Shown here piece after piece: positions 55,709 to 64,000 of a stretch of 64,000 nucleotides of DNA; positions within the stretch are counted from its first letter, which is position 1; each line of letters begins with the position of its first letter. The stretch comes from Alentia gelatinosa (taxonomy: Eukaryota > Annelida > Polychaeta > Phyllodocida > Polynoidae). The stretch covers positions 28,745,970 to 28,809,969 of the forward strand of contig OX465589.1 of the NCBI GenBank assembly GCA_950022655.1, in the 5' to 3' direction. Position numbers and translations under genes: made by a program. The notes beneath the pieces are model-generated. The model was not told the origin of the DNA. It saw nothing but the letters and a program-made list of their open reading frames with translations, and did not search any database.

Positions 55709-57223
55709 TTAGCAATGTGGATGAGTCGGTCCTATTACTGACTGTAGACCCCGTTTTGTGATTGTTCGTTTTCTACTGACGTCGCTGACTAACTTGGTGG
55801 TGTCGGCTATTTTGTCGGCCGATATGGAGAGTGACATATCATTTGAGTCAATATTTATGCCCAACCATCTTACCATAGTTGCTGGAGGCTGTGCCTTGGC
55901 GACTGCTTCAGGTAGACCAAGGCCCCTTATAAGGTCTCGTGCCGTGTTGAAAGCCTTTTCGGCCTCGTGCCTGTTGGAAGCAATAATTATTAAGTCATCG
56001 AGGTACATTTCGGAGACAATGTCATGTTTAGCAAGGATCTCGACAATTGCATTTGCAATGCGCTGCATAGATGCACTGCTAGCGCGACTGCCAAATGGAA
56101 TGCTAGTGTCGAGGTACACTTTGTCCCTCCAGCTGAGTGCCATGAGGGGATAGTCGAGAGGACAGACTGGAAAATTCTTGTAGGCCCGACTTATGTCGAT
56201 AGACGCCATGTATGCACCAGTCCCGAACCGAGTGAGATGTTGTACAAATTTATCCACAGTGGGTAGTGAGTGATCACATGTTTTGCCTATGATGGTATTT
56301 TTGAGGATAAACGAATTTATGGAACTTTCCCTAGGAAATGTCATGTCTGTAATTACTCGCCTCTCAGAGGTGTCACATTTCTCACGGCTCATAAGTGGTG
56401 AGATATGGCACCATGCATCGAATGGAGATTGGTCGAATGGGCCGATCAGGCCTCGTAACCCAATTTCTTTGTTGACAAACTTATCGATCTCCCCGGGGTA
56501 TTGTGTGGCGCTGGGGTGGTTTCCGACATCAACTGTGTCGGATACGGGACCCATGTATCCCAGAGGGAAACCAAAACACAGTAAGTCATACAGTTCATCG
56601 CCACCAGTACAGTTGGCCAGCTTTTCTTTCCATACGGGAAGATTAAGGTTTGACGGCACGGGTACACGTGCACTGCTTACGTTAGGGAGGCCGGTCTGGC
56701 GTACGGCCTGATATATTTGAACATACTGGTTGAATTTGTCATTGGGAAGCATGTTTGGCCAGTTTTCTACCCTGTGACCGGCAAAGGCAGATGGAGAGAT
56801 GTCGAGATCACCAATAGGAAAATCGTTTTCACATATTTCCCTAATGTTTTCAAAGTTGGGACTCACCGCTGTGGTTACGGGGGTGTAAGTGACAGGCTTG
56901 ACCACTGGTAGCTGAACGTCGAAGCCGCTATCCACTAGTAGTGCGTCGTCGCCCGTGGGTTGGGTGGCTATGACTGGCGTTGTCTTGTCTTGGACCGCTG
57001 TCGTATGGACGTCTTGTGGACTGGAGGCTTGGTGTGGGGTGCCAGTGCACTGATTTTGGACGTTGACGTTTATCTCTGCACGGCTCCGATGCCCAACACA
57101 CTGGGTCATGGGGCCGGGTATATTGACCGGTTGAGCACAGCTCCAACGCCCAACACACTGGGTCGTAGGGCCGGGTTCAATACGTGTATTATCACAGCTC
57201 CGATGCCCAGCAGACTGGGTCAT
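55709..57223 (-). pseudogene. YR element reverse transcriptase, copy 1
   Basis: 504 codons. The N-terminal 45 or so are three 19-residue repeats (GPMTQCVGHRS-like, 57-bp DNA units). The RT has RVITDMTFPRESSINS, MASIDISRAYKNF (Asp 343), FGSRASSASMQR and MYLDDLIIIA (YLDD 407-410, intact). It ends ITKRGLQSVIGPTHPHC because of a frameshift; the next residues of the thumb/RNase H lead-in (LIHIAKCVRPARLF) are in the frame of the downstream ORF at 55653. RT would copy element RNA to DNA. Confidence 0.88.
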
Positions 57224-57235
57224 GGGGCTGGGTCA
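57080..57235. repeat. 57-bp coding minisatellite, copy 1
   Basis: GCCCAACACACTGGGTC recurs at 57091, 57148 and (as GCCCAGCAGACTGGGTC) 57205, exactly 57 bp apart, adding 19-residue repeats to the RT N-terminus. The same array is at 60829-60984. Confidence 0.88.
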
Positions 57236-57294
57236 TTGGTGGTTGTAGTTGTTAAGTGGGGGTGCCCCTTCATCGGGACCCAAGACACCCCTAC

Positions 57295-57657
57295 CTAGTT
57301 TTTTGCGTGGAATCGGTCAGGCGCGTTTGATCCGTTTGCCGCGAGGGAAGCAGCGTGCCGCTGTCCCTGGGCATGGTGTGGGTCGTAGTGCTGGTAGGCT
57401 CCCTGGTTCTGCCTCCTGTGGCACACTGCCACTGAGTGGGCACATGTATGCCCCTTACTATCACAGTACGAGCATGCGTGTACCCACTTGACGTATTGGT
57501 CGTCGTGGTTGCCCTTGTGTCTACATCCGACGTCAGTGTTAAATTGTTTGCATGGCACTGACGGTTTACCTTGATTGTGTGTAGTCTGTCCTACCACTGT
57601 AGCCTGACGGATGCCTTGGTCAGCCCGGTATGCACCTCCGGTCATGGCAATACGTAT
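57295..57657 (-). pseudogene. Partial gag C-terminus at the duplication junction
   Basis: Only the gag C-terminal part is present in unit 1. It starts at the duplication junction; the open frame upstream of it is AT-rich DNA from the unit's far end. The Cys/His motif CKQFNTDVGCRHKGNHDDQY followed by HACSYCDSKGHTC is intact. It cannot be a complete gag. Confidence 0.8.
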
Positions 57658-57839
57658 ACATATTATACTATTAAAATGTATAAAATTGAGAAATGAGAAA
57701 TACAAGTGTATTTGTGATAAAAATTGCCAAGCCCATAAAGAGTTTGGGAGTATATAAGTGTGTGTGATGTGTTGAATGAGGTGTGTTAAGATTTGTGTAG
57801 TGGTATGAACATTGATGTGGTGAGTAGTTATGTTAAGAG

Positions 57840-59402
57840 TCAGTGTTTGTCAGACTGAATGCCTGAGATGAGCTGCAGGTTGACTGCCTTATTATTGTCA
57901 GTGTGTATATACGCTCGATGAGCAGAGGACCGCCAGCCCCCATATCTTTGGACATCAAGTTCAGATGCGCCAGCCCTGTATGCTTGCGTTGCGGCCGCCT
58001 GTCGTAGGCTGTGCAGTGTATATGGCATGTCCTTTAGACCCGCCCGTGTCAATGCGGTGGACCATGCTCGCTTGATGTGCGATATTGGCACGGGGCGTTG
58101 GGTGGTGGGGAACATCAAGAATGGGTCGTCTGGAGACGTGGTTGGGGTGTCGATAAGGACTCGGGTTGCCGCGTCCACTGGACACAGTGCTGTTGCGTCG
58201 GCCCTGTGCAAGTGGAGCGACTTTTTCTGGCCGGCATACTGCAGGTTTTTCCCCGCCTTGATGGTGATTGCGAGTCCCGTAGGGGACAGGACGATGTTCG
58301 CCTGGTGAGATGTCGGGCCGGGTCGAATGTCTTCAAGGAAGGTGGGGCCACCTCCGATTGGCGTAGTGCCGCATAGAATAGGAGGAGCACAGCTGCCCGG
58401 AGGATGTTGTCTAGCGGAGAGTTGTCCATAACCCCGATTATTAGGCGCAGGTGGGGCATCGTCACAGCGGCCCTTTGTCTTGGCTGATATGACTTGTCCC
58501 GTTTTGCGGCATCCAGTGCCCTGTGTACGCGTATGTGGTCGACTTGCTCCACTGTGTGACCCGCGAGGCGTATGAACGTCTTGATGTGGGAGATGTGATT
58601 TGCGAGGGACCCCGGTGCCGCACACTTGAGCCTGAGGTGCTCTATGTAGGTGCATATCTGCTGGTGCGTGGGTCTGGCGGGCCGGAAGCGGAAGCGTGCT
58701 GCGAAGCGCACCCAGGAGGCCACTGCGAGACAGTGGTTCTTGTTTGTGGAGTGGGCACGCGCCTTTTGCTGCGTGGCACGGGCCCTCTGCTGCAGCCAGG
58801 CGAGTTCCTGATCTGCAAAGTACATGGTTAGATATGGTGTCAAGGACGTGTGTACATGGATCGACATACACAAGGTGAAATTCGTCAACGAGAGAGGCTG
58901 CTTCATAGTAGTCTTTACGAGATAAGTGAGCACGACTAAGGCAATCGGCGAGCACGTTACATTTGGTGCTAATATACTCATAAGTGATTGTGATATCAAA
59001 TAGAGCCTGAATTAGCCAGGCTTCCCTTGCACATGCTATAAGTGTCTTGTTGTGCCCTTTGCCCGATATGAATACGTGTACTGCCGCCTGGTTGTCGCAG
59101 TGAACACGTATGTGTGACCCTTTGTGGGCATCGGTCACAAAAGTGTTTAGGGCGATGACTACATTTATCGCTTCAAGTTCCGCTATATTCTGGACCGGGT
59201 CTGCTGTACTACAGACTTGTCCATAATATGCTTTGAAGCCGTCTGATGCCCTGATACCAGTGAGGCACGCGTCTACCACCATGTCGACATTTGGAGCAGG
59301 GAGGGGAATGAGTGACTTTCCGTTCCAGTGCTTAGCGAATGTGATGAACCACATTAGGTCTAGCTTCATTTCAGGTGAGATGTTACAATAGCCACCCTTC
59401 AT
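57840..59402 (-). pseudogene. YR element RNase H and recombinase, copy 2
   Basis: Same 520-codon frame and motifs as 54091-55653, with the same two frame changes. The alternate-frame recombinase N-terminal part is at 58115-58999 and differs from copy 1 by one residue (TTHS against TTRS) near its end. Because both copies share the breaks, they predate the duplication or are part of normal expression. Confidence 0.85.
58115..58999 (-). pseudogene. YR element recombinase N-terminal part, copy 2
   Basis: Alternate-frame stretch with catalytic Arg in YAALRQSEVAP, as in copy 1. Confidence 0.75.
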
Positions 59403-59457
59403 GGATCTGAGTGCGTCTAGCAGACGGGCCGTGAATAGCCTAGCTGGTCTGACACAC

Positions 59458-60972
59458 TTAGCAATGTGGATGAGTCGGTCCTATTACTGACTGTAGACCC
59501 CGTTTTGTGATTGTTCGTTTTCTACTGACGTCGCTGACTAACTTGGTGGTGTCGGCTATTTTGTCGGCCGATATGGAGAGTGACATATCATTTGAGTCAA
59601 TATTTATGCCCAACCATCTTACCATAGTTGCTGGAGGCTGTGCCTTGGCGACTGCTTCAGGTAGACCAAGGCCCCTTATAAGGTCTCGTGCCGTGTTGAA
59701 AGCCTTTTCGGCCTCGTGCCTGTTGGAAGCAATAATTATTAAGTCATCGAGGTACATTTCGGAGACAATGTCATGTTTAGCAAGGATCTCGACAATTGCA
59801 TTTGCAATGCGCTGCATAGATGCACTGCTAGCGCGACTGCCAAATGGAATGCTAGTGTCGAGGTACACTTTGTCCCTCCAGCTGAGTGCCATGAGGGGAT
59901 AGTCGAGAGGACAGACTGGAAAATTCTTGTAGGCCCGACTTATGTCGATAGACGCCATGTATGCACCAGTCCCGAACCGAGTGAGATGTTGTACAAATTT
60001 ATCCACAGTGGGTAGTGAGTGATCACATGTTTTGCCTATGATGGTATTTTTGAGGATAAACGAATTTATGGAACTTTCCCTAGGAAATGTCATGTCTGTA
60101 ATTACTCGCCTCTCAGAGGTGTCACATTTCTCACGGCTCATAAGTGGTGAGATATGGCACCATGCATCGAATGGAGATTGGTCGAATGGGCCGATCAGGC
60201 CTCGTAACCCAATTTCTTTGTTGACAAACTTATCGATCTCCTCGGGGTATTGTGTGGCGCTGGGGTGGTTTCCGACATCAACTGTGTCGGATACGGGACC
60301 CATGTATCCCAGAGGGAAACCAAAACACAGTAAGTCATACAGTTCATCGCCACCAGTACAGTTGGCCAGCTTTTCTTTCCATACGGGAAGATTAAGGTTT
60401 GACGGCACGGGTACACGTGCACTGCTTACGTTAGGGAGGCCGGTCTGGCGTACGGCCTGATATATTTGAACATACTGGTTGAATTTGTCATTGGGAAGCA
60501 TGTTTGGCCAGTTTTCTACCCTGTGACCGGCAAAGGCAGATGGAGAGATGTCGAGATCACCAATAGGAAAATCGTTTTCACATATTTCCCTAATGTTTTC
60601 AAAGTTGGGACTCACCGCTGTGGTTACGGGGGTGTAAGTGACAGGCTTGACCACTGGTAGCTGAACGTCGAAGCCGCTATCCACTAGTAGTGCGTCGTCG
60701 CCCGTGGGTTGGGTGGCTATGACTGGCGTTGTCTTGTCTTGGACCGCTGTCGTATGGACGTCTTGTGGACTGGAGGCTTGGTGTGGGGTGCCAGTGCACT
60801 GATTTTGGACGTTGACGTTTATCTCTGCACGGCTCCGATGCCCAACACACTGGGTCATGGGGCCGGGTATATTGACCGGTTGAGCACAGCTCCAACGCCC
60901 AACACACTGGGTCGTAGGGCCGGGTTCAATACGTGTATTATCACAGCTCCGATGCCCAGCAGACTGGGTCAT
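59458..60972 (-). pseudogene. YR element reverse transcriptase, copy 2
   Basis: 504 codons, with one substitution against copy 1 (YPEEIDK against YPGEIDK). The YLDD box is intact. The same frameshift separates it from RNase H, 55 bp upstream of that ORF's start. Confidence 0.88.
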
Positions 60973-61043
60973 GGGGCTGGGTCATTGGTGGTTGTAGTTG
61001 TTAAGTGGGGGTGCCCCTTCATCGGGACCCAAGACACCCCTAC

Positions 61044-62282
61044 CTAGTTTTTTGCGTGGAATCGGTCAGGCGCGTTTGATCCGTTTGCCGCGAGGGAAGC
61101 AGCGTGCCGCTGTCCCTGGGCATGGTGTAGGTCGTAGTGCTGGTAGGCTCCCTGGTTCTGCCTCCTGTGGCACACTGCCACTGAGTGGGCACATGTATGC
61201 CCCTTACTATCACAGTACGAGCATGCGTGTACCCACTTGACGTATTGGTCGTCGTGGTTGCCCTTGTGTCTACATCCGACGTCAGTGTTAAATTGTTTGC
61301 ATGGCACTGACGGTTTACCTTGATTGTGTGTAGTCTGTCCTACCACTGTAGCCTGACGGATGCCTTGGTCAGCCCGGTATGCACCTCCGGTCATGGCAAT
61401 ACGTATACTTTCATACTGAATTCGAGTGGCGTCGGACCAGGCGAACGTATGTCTCTCAATGCCATCTAATACGTAGTCTGACCATGCTCGTACGCCTTCC
61501 CATGGCCGTCAGAGAGAATCACTAAGCACCTCGTTGAGATGTTGAAACATTGGTTGAAAGTCATGTTTGTTTACTGCTCGCAGGTCCCTCAGTAGTGAGG
61601 TAAATGCAGCACAGTACTCAATGGCACCAAGCTTGCTCCTGAGCTCAAGCTTAGCTTTCAGCGTGTTGACACCATCGCGTTCGATATACATATATGGTTT
61701 TGGGGTCAACCTTTGAGAGAAAATATCATTTGCAAATGCATTCTTACCAGCTGTGCGGTCGAATTGAATTTCCTCCTTCAACAACTGTCGGTCCACGAAT
61801 GCGTCGAGCGTGTGACTGTCACGGTTGACACCGCGGGAGGGCCCGACACTCGGTGGGTCGAGCATGCTGTCATGGCGGGTCGCTGTGGCTGTGTGACGTC
61901 GCTGTGCTGGCTGCCTTCTCGGTGAGCTTTTGTCATTCGGACGCTCCTTCTGTAGTGTAGCGTTTACCAACATGTCAAGTTTCTGGTTCACTGCAGCCAT
62001 GTTAGATTCTAGGGTATTCACCTGAGTCTGTAACGTGTTGACACGCCGGCGGCCAGAACTGGTTGTGGAGTTGAAAGTCGACTGAAGCTGGCTTTCATCT
62101 CCCGCCGAGAAATCGGCGCTGACGATGTCCTTGCTGTCATTCGACAAGGCTTCGGAGTATTGTGGAGCAAACTCTTCCTCTCGGAGTTGCGAAGCACTGT
62201 CGTGTGTCCGTTTTTTAGCGGCTGCGGTCTTTGACCTAGTCACCATTTTGGCCGGCCTCCGTGTGGTGGTGCGGGGCGCCAT
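61044..62282 (-). pseudogene. YR element gag, one in-frame stop
   Basis: About 412 codons in one frame with a single TGA at 61509-61511 (after NEVLSDSL). The N-terminus is basic (APRTTTRRPAKMVTRSKTAAAKKR). A likely coiled coil (VNTLQTQVNTLESNMAAVNQKLDML) lies at about 80-110. The capsid-like middle has LKEEIQFDRTAGKNAFANDIF. The C-terminus holds the Cys/His cluster CKQFNTDVGC...HACSYC. Gag would bind element RNA and form the particle. The TGA could derive from CGA or TGG. Confidence 0.8.
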
Positions 62283-63251
62283 GTTGTCGGCGCCGTGACC
62301 GTGCGGATTTTGTCACCAAAGAAGGGCTACAGGGACAAAAACGGTCAAATAGAACTCCCCTGTCGTGTGTAGACGTTTCGCTTGCATACGTTGTCGGCAG
62401 CGATGGTTTGATGAAACCTAGATACGGGATACACGGTTTTGGTAAAATGTGTGTCGTCCAACGGGGTTGAGCGACGACAGGGAAGTGAGAGCGGTGTGTG
62501 TTTTTGTGCGGGTTATGAGTAGCGCAGTGAATTGGAATGTGTTTCGCACTGCCGAGCTCAATGAGACGCCAGAGGCCGTACCTCTGCCGAACCAATTATA
62601 CGGACCCCAAGGCAATTAAAAATCCCATGTCCAGACAAGAACCAGGAAAAACTTTACCTGAACTTAAAGCAACAATTCAAATGCATTGAGCCTCAAGGTC
62701 ATTGTGTTAGAATAAGTAGCAGTGAATATCCACATTACAGAAATTCCACCGAAAACCAATGCAGCCACGCAGCAAGAATCGCAGCATGCTGAGAAGACAG
62801 CGTGTCAAAATCATTGTATTAGAATAAACCAATGACTGAAGCACTTCCTAATCAACAGAAAAACTATTACTCAAAGAGAAATCACTCACACATGAAATGT
62901 GGCAAGACCAGCTACAGGACTTGCTAGAAACTAGAAAGAGAAATAACACAAATGAAATATATGTATATAGAAAGAAATAACCGTATACTACACATAAACT
63001 AAATCTAAGACATAAAACCAGGTTGAAGTGATTCAGAACCCCAGTAGACAAAGAACAGTTAATTAACCGCAGGCGATACACAACACAATGCCTTTTTCAA
63101 AGTGACAAATCCATGAAATTCAAAGAAAAATAAAATATATGAATCAGGAATAAGGCAAGTCTATGCAGAGCGTGTGGACCCAGGCGCAAGCACCCAGACA
63201 GGGCCCCCACCCACCAGCAGGGTATCAGCTGATCGGAGGGTATACACCAGA
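62283..63251. other. No recognisable gene
   Basis: The first 330 bp would hold the 5' end of the YR element, but no repeat of its 3' side was found. The rest (62620-63170) is AT-rich with no credible ORF. Confidence 0.5.
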
Positions 63252-63308
63252 GGTCACGGGGTCACGCGGGTCACGCGGGTCACGCGGGTCACGCGGGTCA
63301 CGCGGGGG
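63252..63308. repeat. GTCACGCGG minisatellite
   Basis: Five to six tandem 9-bp units, GC-rich and CpG-containing. Confidence 0.92.
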
Positions 63309-63849
63309 CACGCCAGCTGGCGCTCCCTAGATCAAAGCAAATCCAGCCTAGAGTGTATTTTAGATAGAAAACCGAAAAATGTCTCTAGAACTCTTAAAAA
63401 CGCTCCTAGAGCCTAGATAATGCAACCACAGGAGGGGAAATGTAATAACCGAAATGATACAGAAAAAACTTTGGCAACCGATTATTGCTCAAGAAAAGAC
63501 ATACACACACCGTACCTAAATAACGATATGTGCGATAAGGGCATCTATTATCACAATGATCATTATTATACAGACGATATACAGCACTTCATAAAGAATA
63601 TGTTGGTTCTCAGCATGTATCATGAGATTAAGATCTATAATTAACGAAAATACTATCAGAAAGTTATTTGAAAGAGAAATATATCACAGAATATTTGACA
63701 AATAGAAAAATGAAAAATAAAAGACATTACTAAAAGCGATTTCAGTGAATCTGTCTAAACTTTTGAACCAAAAATTACCCCTCAGTACACCAGTATCACT
63801 AGTATATGTATGGTTTGATGTATAAGTACCAAGAAGAAGAAACTATGAT
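63309..63849. other. No recognisable gene
   Basis: AT-rich. The open frame at 63420-63644 has no recognisable motif. Confidence 0.5.
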
Positions 63850-64000
63850 GACAAGTGTTTGTATTTGGTATCGAGTGTTATTATTAGGTATTAGTATTTG
63901 AGAGTGTTATCATTGAGTGTTGGTATTAGGAGTATTATCATTGCGCACTCGGTGTTGATTGTTGGTATTGAGAGTATTATCATTACGCACTCAGTGTTGA
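63850..64000. repeat. Start of a 42-bp minisatellite at the window edge
   Basis: AGTATTATCATT followed by (G/A)CGCACTC(G/A)GTGTTGA recurs at 63931 and 63973 (42 bp apart), with more degenerate units before. It probably continues past 64000. Confidence 0.75.

Larger units (their letters stand above)
53909..57657 (-). repeat. Tandem duplication unit 1 (3,749 bp)
   Basis: Nearly identical to 57658-61406. I see three differences: near 54373, near 56495 and near 57381 (changing Arg/His, Gly/Glu and Pro/Leu in three frames). The junction at 57657/57658 shares a 2-bp AC with the far end. Confidence 0.92.
57658..61406 (-). repeat. Tandem duplication unit 2 (3,749 bp)
   Basis: Partner of 53909-57657. 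This unit is continuous with the gag gene at 61407-62282 and so is probably the parental arrangement. Confidence 0.92.
53909..62282 (-). mobile_element. DIRS-like tyrosine-recombinase retrotransposon with tandem duplication
   Basis: Minus-strand order: gag (62282-61044), RT, RNase H, tyrosine recombinase, then a second RT-RNase H-recombinase set. The second set results from a 3,749-bp tandem duplication (53909-57657 and 57658-61406). Presence of RT, DIRS-type RNase H and a recombinase, without integrase, defines the group. Terminal repeats (split, inverted or otherwise) were not found, so DIRS versus Ngaro versus PAT is open. Frame breaks are shared by both copies. Confidence 0.85.

Noticed and set aside
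55758..56711. Plus-strand ORFs opposite the YR-element RT
   Set aside because: Antisense shadows of the RT frame, repeated identically in the second unit.

Overview
This is a window of animal nuclear DNA, most likely from a marine invertebrate. The grounds are a Ty3/gypsy element with a tRNA-Leu-type primer site, two kinds of tyrosine-recombinase (YR) retrotransposon, CR1-like and L1/Tx1-like LINEs, tRNA-derived SINEs, foldback MITEs and satellites, and no operons or compact gene order. A mollusc or other lophotrochozoan is my guess; the sequence does not prove it. I found no multi-exon host gene. Nearly all recognisable coding sequence is transposon-derived and mostly broken.

Layout. 1-10,681 is mostly anonymous DNA with a tRNA-like SINE head, two copies of a TIR-bearing MITE, a 143-bp foldback and a short-unit minisatellite. 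10,682-15,437 is a minus-strand Ty3/gypsy provirus with identical 210-bp LTRs but a crippled pol. 15,438-18,137 is an AT-rich satellite with a 128-bp higher-order minisatellite inside it. 18,138-26,147 is a minus-strand Ngaro-type YR retrotransposon with the A1-body-B1-A2-B2 repeat layout; a truncated LINE, two MITE-like elements and a near-perfect hairpin interrupt it. 27,889 to about 34,300 is a nearly full-length minus-strand LINE with three ORFs: a coiled-coil/RRM ORF1 ending in a NADAR (YbiA-like) domain, a separate SGNH-esterase ORF, and endonuclease-RT.

34,700-41,200 holds repeated units around a 1.6-kb LTR-like insertion, three copies of a TATA/Inr promoter-like unit, and one unrecognised 134-139-codon exon-like ORF. 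41,350-46,250 is duplicated sequence followed by two satellite blocks in opposite orientations. 46,262-48,890 is a 5'-truncated L1/Tx1-like LINE. 48,927-53,505 carries a second LTR-like sequence and a broken minus-strand envelope-like (F-type) glycoprotein gene with a downstream overlapping ORF. 53,909-62,282 is a second, DIRS-like YR retrotransposon whose RT/RNase H/YR part is tandemly duplicated (3,749 bp, three differences seen). The rest is AT-rich DNA with minisatellites.

How the parts relate. Retrotransposon genes encode gag, reverse transcriptase and integrase or recombinase for copying; here the copies are mostly inactive and nested. The items most worth following up are the NADAR-bearing LINE, the envelope-like gene beside the LTR-like sequence, the triplicated promoter-like unit, and the tandem YR element. 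All family calls rest on motifs read by eye; no database search was possible.
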